10,745 nt of DNA from Clostridia bacterium (GTDB taxonomy: Bacteria; Bacillota; Clostridia; Oscillospirales; CAG-272), in the NCBI GenBank assembly GCA_017395885.1, contig JAFQNM010000293.1:1-10745 (forward strand). Direction: 5' to 3'. The notes under the pieces were generated by a model, which saw only the letters and a program-made list of their open reading frames with translations, did not search any database and had not been told where the DNA came from. Numbering within the stretch: position 1 is the first letter of the stretch; every line of letters starts with the position of its first letter. Below are positions 1 through 6,500 of this stretch, piece by piece. Both the position numbers and the translations under genes were made by a program.

Positions 1-560
1 TCCATTGCCGGCTACAATATCGAATTTTTTGAGGACGTAAGCGACAGCGCCGACCGCGGAAGCTATCAATGGAGCACTAATACCATTCGCCTGAACGTTG
101 CCGTAGGCACCGGGCGCGGGGGAATAGATTATATTCTCGGCCGTACTCTTTCTCACGAGCTTGTGCACTCCATTCAGAGATGGAATGCGAAGGGATATGA
201 GGAACTGGAGAGCTTTATCATTGAGAAGATGGGCGACAGCTTTGAGGGTATGGTTTCCCGAAAGATGAAGCGCCTTGGGCTCGAATACGCTGAGGCCGTT
301 GACGAAGTGATCGCCGACGGATGCGAGATGATGCTCAGAAACTCCAAGAGCCTTACGGAGTTTGCAAAGGAGCACAGGACACTCTTTGAGAAGATCTGCG
401 ACATTGTTGAGGAATTTATCAATAAGATCCGCGGCGCCATCTCTTCCCTTTACGGTGAGAGCACTGCCCTTCACGATGAAGCGAGGTTTATGGAGCTGTA
501 TGCAGACGAGCTGCAGGCTGTATTTGATAAGGTTCTTTCCGATGCCTTGAACGCATCGGA
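1..560 (+). other. HExxH metallopeptidase-like domain of the polyvalent protein
   Basis: LSHELVH is read at about 148-168, with HELVH (residues 52-56) as the zinc-binding, catalytic helix. The probable third ligand is the first E of DEVIADGCE, at 304-306 (residue 102), about 46 residues on. This resembles gluzincin-type peptidases (HExxH followed by a distal ExxxD). A region with beta-strand character (NTIRLNVAVG) precedes the helix, as usual in this fold. In polyvalent proteins such domains are proposed to process the chain itself or cut host proteins. The domain is cut by the window edge, so its full extent is unknown. Confidence 0.75.
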
Positions 561-3500
561 GGCAGCGGTGGATCATAATTTGCAGTCAAATGCAAATAAA
601 AAAACCGCCGAGGACGGCGGGAAGGTGCAGAAAAGTGCTGCTGAAAAGTACACAGAATATGACAAGCCTATAACTGTATCGGACATAGAAACACTTCGCA
701 GTATTGGCAGAAAAAGCATAAATGATTTCACAAGTGAGGATATTCAGAAGGCTCAGAAGTGGGCGTATAAGTTCTATAAGGAACTCGGAGTAAAATCACC
801 GTTCTTCCGCGCTTGGTTTGGAGATTGGAGAGCCTATGATAGCATCCCTGTTGCTGTTGCGAAAATCCCTGAATATATTGCAACAAATGAAGCTCGAAAG
901 AAAAACAGAGGAACGGTTTATAATTCTGATACGAAATTCAATGACGAATATGGTTGGGCTATTCAAATTTCCCGTGAAGGAGAAACAAACACCATTTCTC
1001 ATTCTGGTGATGAAGGCTTATCCGAAATGGGTCTTGCAGGAATTAGAGAACTCATAGAGAATGCGATTTTACTCGATAGTGAAGTACATGAACATCATCG
1101 AAATAACAAACCAAACGAGAAAATTGCGTTCGATCATAAATTCTATGCACTTGGAGAAACTGCAGATGATTCTATTTCTTTGTATAAAATTACTGTAGAA
1201 GAATACTTCCAAAGTAAAACAGAGCCCGGTAATAAGAAATTCCATAATTTGCGATACATAGAAAAAATAGCTGACAATATCGGCGGACGCACTTCCGGCA
1301 AAAACCGTAGCGGCGGCTCCACAAATGATATATCAGCTATCAACTATAGTATATCCGATTTGTTCGCTCTTGTCAAGCAGTACGATAAAGAATTTAAACC
1401 CAAGCCTGTTCACGGGCTTCTTGTTGAGAAAGGCAATCCGAGAAAATTCTATCATGGTACGAACTCAGAATTCTTTGAATTTGATCTTAAAAAGTCGGGT
1501 GCAAATTACGGCGACACATCAGAAGGTTTGCTCTTCTTTACAAGCAAGAAGAGTGCATATCCCGATAGCGCAACAGACTATGCGAGAGAAATAACAAAGA
1601 AAAATGGCGGCAAGGAGACGGTCCGCGAGGTTTACATTAGTATGCAGAAACCTCTCGTGCTTGATTCAAGGGGATACTATACCACCCAGGCTTATTTCGA
1701 TCAGAATAGCGACGAAATATATATTAAATTTCTTTCGGCAGATTATGATGGAATAATCATCCACAACAGCGATAAAAGCGCAGATGATGCAGTGCTTGCA
1801 ATTGTTGACAATGCAGGACAGGTAAAGTCGGCTACATACTCAGAAGATCTTTCCGGCCCCACCGACAACATCGGCGCCTTTGACCGTGGGCAGAAGGATA
1901 TAAGGTATTCCCGCGGCGAGAGCTACGGGGCCGTTCGGGAGAATGCTGCAACGGCAAAGAAGGACTCTGAGGGTCGCAAGCTCTCTCATCAGCAGATGGA
2001 GTATTTCTCCCTTAGCGTAATTCGTGACAAGAGAGGCAGGCTACTTCCCGTTTACCACGGTACGAAGAGCGCAGGCTTTAACGTTTTCTCAAAGAGCGAT
2101 GACATCGGATATTTCTTTGCAAGGTCTCTCAGGACTGCAGAAACTTATTCCGGCACGAAGGATATCTATACTCCCGACCGGAGCTCTCCCGATTTCAGCG
2201 GTGCTGCAAATTACAAGGTTTATCTGAACATTACAAACCCTCTTATTATCGAGGGCAAGGGGGCATACTGGAACAACCTTGAGGCTACGGACGATCTTGT
2301 AGACCTCGATATAGCCATTAAATCCATCGGTGAGGACGGCAGCTGTAACGTTAAGGTTACGACAGGAATAAAGGGCAAGACTAAGAAGCATACGTTTAAG
2401 AACACAAAAGACCTTTACAGCTTCTTTGAAAGCACCTTCAACACCGAGCTTGCGAACGGTATGACAAAATACATAGATATGTCTGTTGCCGACACGGGCA
2501 AGATGGATGTTTCCGTTCAGTTCCCTTGGAACTTTGAGCAGCGCAGGGAAAGCTATGATGTCAAGAAAACGAGGGATATTGTGAGGAGAGCTTACGAATC
2601 TCCCAACAGATATGACGGTGTTATCTTCAGGAACATAGTTGATGCAGGGACACGCACCAAAATTACGCCTGATGACGTTTACGTTGCCTTGAAACCCGAG
2701 CAGATAAAATCTGTTAACAATACCAATCCCACAAGTGCGATGGACATAAGGTATTCGAGGGGTGAGGGTTACGAGGCAAACAAAAAAACCGCCGAGAACG
2801 GCGGGAAGGTGCAGTATTCGAAGGAAAAAAGAACTTTCTCCTATGATGAGCTTGTTAAAAAAGATGATCTCGAGGTTGTTGTAATTGGTAAGAAACAGCA
2901 ACCTAAAACAACAAATGGCTTAATCGACGATGATTACATAGTAAAAGAAGTAAAAAAGCAATGCAAAACATTAACTACCAATGGAAAACCTGTGTACTAT
3001 GTTAACGTTCCAGATATCGGCAGAAATGTTGAGATTGTAAATGATGGTATTACTCATGGATTTTCAAGACCCAAAGATAGAAAACAAGGTAAATCTAAAC
3101 CGAAAGCAATAATTAATGCAAGGGTTTCTTTGGAACTTCCGAATATACTGAAAAATTCTATTGAAATAAACAGATCTTCGCGAGGTAGCAACATCGATGT
3201 TCCATTCACTCATGTAATGATAGGTACTGTAGCATTAGAAGGAACAAACGGTGAGATAGAGTTCTATGCAGTAAGGAGTATGATTCAAGAACGAAAAAAT
3301 CAGAATCCACTATTAACTGAAGTGAACATATTGGGAAAACTAACTTCTTTGAAAGCAAAAAAAATAGGCTCTCCTACCGGTCAGGTCGATGGAAACATCG
3401 TTGCCCTCACAGATGGCTCAGCCTATAGATACAGTATAGCTGATCTGCTTGCAGATGTCAAGAGCGTTTTTGATGATACTTTCTCAAATGATGTTTATGC

Positions 3501-6500
3501 TCATTTTAATATGAATCGTCGAAACACAAAAGGATTCTCAGAACATCTACAATACTCCCGCGGAGAGGGATACGATCCTTACGCGGAATATCATTATTAC
3601 GAGAATCGAAAGGTTTACGGCGAGAGCCTCGTTGATGCACTGGAGCGAACTGTAGAAACGCAGGAAGACCAGGCGATCATCGATGATTACCGTAAGGTTG
3701 AAAAAGAAGTTGATGAAATGCGCACTGAACTTGCTGCTCTTAACAATGAGATCTTCGAAACTATTTATACTCCTATGGATCAGGCTGAGGCTTATCGTAT
3801 TGAGGGAATGCGAAACGATGTTAAAACACTGAACAGAGAAATTCGAGCTCTTGAGAAGGAAGTAAAAAAGGCCCGTGATAACGTTACCGTTACAGAAGGT
3901 GTTATAAGAGATCCTCAATCTTCAGAGAATGCAAGAAACAGTGCCCTGATTGGCGTTGTACAAGAGAGACAGGCTCTCACAAGACTTGAAAGAACTCTTG
4001 CGGCAAAAAAATCTGCACTTGAAGATATAACAGCGCAGATAGATGAAGCACGAGATCCCAGAAGAATGAAGCTTGAAGAGCTCCGAGAGAAAGCCGCGAA
4101 GCTTCGCCGAGAGATTTCAAAAGCAGACAAATCTCTCCTTGATCTACGCTCTACAAAGAGATTCCGTACTTTACTCGCGAGAGAACGAGCTCTTGCCATA
4201 AAGGAGACCAAGGAGCTTATGGGCCGCAGGCAGAAGGAAAGCGCAAAGCGGCAGGAGAATACGGTTCTTCGCCAGCGCATCTGGAACGAGCTGCAGAGGC
4301 TTGATAAAATGCTTGCACTTCCCTCCGTTGCAAAGCATATCCCCGATACTATGAGATCTACCGTTGCTCTACTTTCAAAGGCCGTGCCCGGCAGGGACGT
4401 TGATTACGATGCAAAGATCGCGGCCCTTGAGGAAAAGCTTGAAAACAGTACCGGGCAGGAATACCGAGAGGCAAGGGAACGTATGGCTGAATACCTTGCC
4501 AAGAAGGAGTATGCGCAGAGAGTTACCTCTGCTCTTTCCGACTTTTTCACATCCTTTGACGAGGATTCTCCCGTTTTCGATGAAGCAGTTTATAAGGAGA
4601 TCGAAGCTCTGAAAAAGGAAATTGCCGGAAAATCTCTTGACGAGCTTGATAACAGCGAATTGAAGAGGCTGAACGACGTTATTTGCGCCACCAAGGCGGC
4701 TATCAAAAACGCAGACAAGGTTTTCGGAGAAAGACGCGGCCTTGCAGAACTCGGTATGGAGGGCACCGAGGAGGTGCTTTCTGCAAGTGACGATACTGCA
4801 CGAGGCCCTGCAAGGCAGAAGCTTCACGATTTCCTTGAAAAACAGAAATATTCAATGCTGAAGCCCTACGAGCTTTTCGAGATCACAGGATCTACGGTTC
4901 TTTACGAGCGTTTCCGAAAGCTCCAGGCAAGAGAAGGCGTTTACTACCGTAACGTAAACGAGGCTTCTGAGTATTACAAGCGCGTTGCAAAGGAACACGG
5001 CATTACAGACAGGATGCTCCGGGAAAAGTTCTCCTTTACTACATCCGAAGGACGCGAGATCGCTCTAAGCATTAACGAGATCATGTCTATCTACCTTATG
5101 AAGGACCGCGCACAGGCGATGGTGCATCTCACGAATCCTTCCGGCGGCTTCCGTTTTGCGGGCGGTTATACTGTTGAGACTAAAAAAGCCAAAGCTGCAA
5201 AAACTGCGGACGAAAAGATACAGGCGGTTAAATACGTTTATAAGAAAACAAGCGAGCCTGTACATCTTACGGACGTTGATGTTATATCTATCGGAAATAT
5301 GCTCACCAAGGAGCAGAAGGCCTTTGCAAACGCCATTCAGCGGTATATGGCCGACGTGCTCGGTGAGAAGGGTAACGAGGTATCAATGGCGCTTCACGAC
5401 TTCAAGAAGTACAACGATCCCGACTACTTCCCTATTCATACTGACGAAAGCTACCGCTTCCTTTCTATTGAAAAGGCTGCCGGTGAGATCCAGCTGAAAA
5501 ACCTCGGGTTTACGAAGGATCTCAAGTACAAGGCGAGCGGTCCTCTCGTTCTCGAGAATATGACGGACGTTTTTGCGCGACACGCAAACGAGATGTCTCT
5601 TTATAACGCATTTGCCGTTGAGCTTGAGAATATGAAAAGAGTCCTTAACTACTCCCCCGAAGGAGATCCTGGCGGCGGAATGAAGGCAGCTCTCGGTCAG
5701 GCATTGACTGACGAAATTGTTGATTTCATCAAGAGCGTAAACGGCGGTCTGCGCAGTGAGAGCATGGGCGTTGCCGATACAATGATCTCTCTGAACAAGG
5801 CGGCCCGCGTCGGCGCTTCCCTTTCCGTTGCGATACAGCAGCCCTCAGCAATTCTCAGATCCTTTGCAATGATAGATCCTAAATACTTCGCAGGAATCCC
5901 CGGCAAGGGCAGTTGGGAGGAAATGAAGAAATATACGGCTACTGCAGGAATCAAGGAGCTTGGCGGTGTTGACGTTAACACCTCCCGCGCAATCACCGAT
6001 CAGCTTACGGAGCTTGAGGCAAAGGGACGTACTGCAGGCGCAAACGTATCCAAGGCTATTGCGAAGGCCGCTTTCATCCTCCCCGAGGTGGGCGACCGAA
6101 TGGCGTGGATCTCTCTCTGGAACGCCTGTAAGAGAGAGGCGGCACAGAGCTATCACGGTGAAGCTATCCTCATTGAAGCCGGAAAGCGATTTGACGAGAT
6201 CGTAAACCGTACACAGGTATACGATTCCGTTTTCTCCCGTTCGAAGCTTATGAGATCAAAAAACACCTTTGCGAAAATGGTTACGGCATTTATGGCCGAG
6301 CCTATGACGACTGCAAACATGGTTCTGCAGGCGGCGAGGGATTTTAAAACGGGGAATAAAGCGAAAGGTATTCGCGCTATTGCGGCAGTTGCTACGTCTA
6401 TTCTCATTAATAACGCGCTCGTTGCTATCATATACGCTATGCGAGACGACGATGAGGATGAGAGCTATATTGAAAAGTATATCGAGGCGTTCCTTCAGAA

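Noticed and set aside
1805..1840. Promoter suggested by TTGACA at 1805-1810
   Set aside because: No TATAAT-like box at the proper distance, and it lies within continuous coding sequence.
2089..2901. 270-codon open frame on the minus strand
   Set aside because: It lies fully opposite clear ART-like coding sequence, has no recognisable domain and no convincing ribosome-binding site; its composition is that of an antisense shadow.
4375..4827. 150-codon minus-strand frame opposite the coiled coil
   Set aside because: Shadow of a biased, helix-rich coding region; no motif or start signal.
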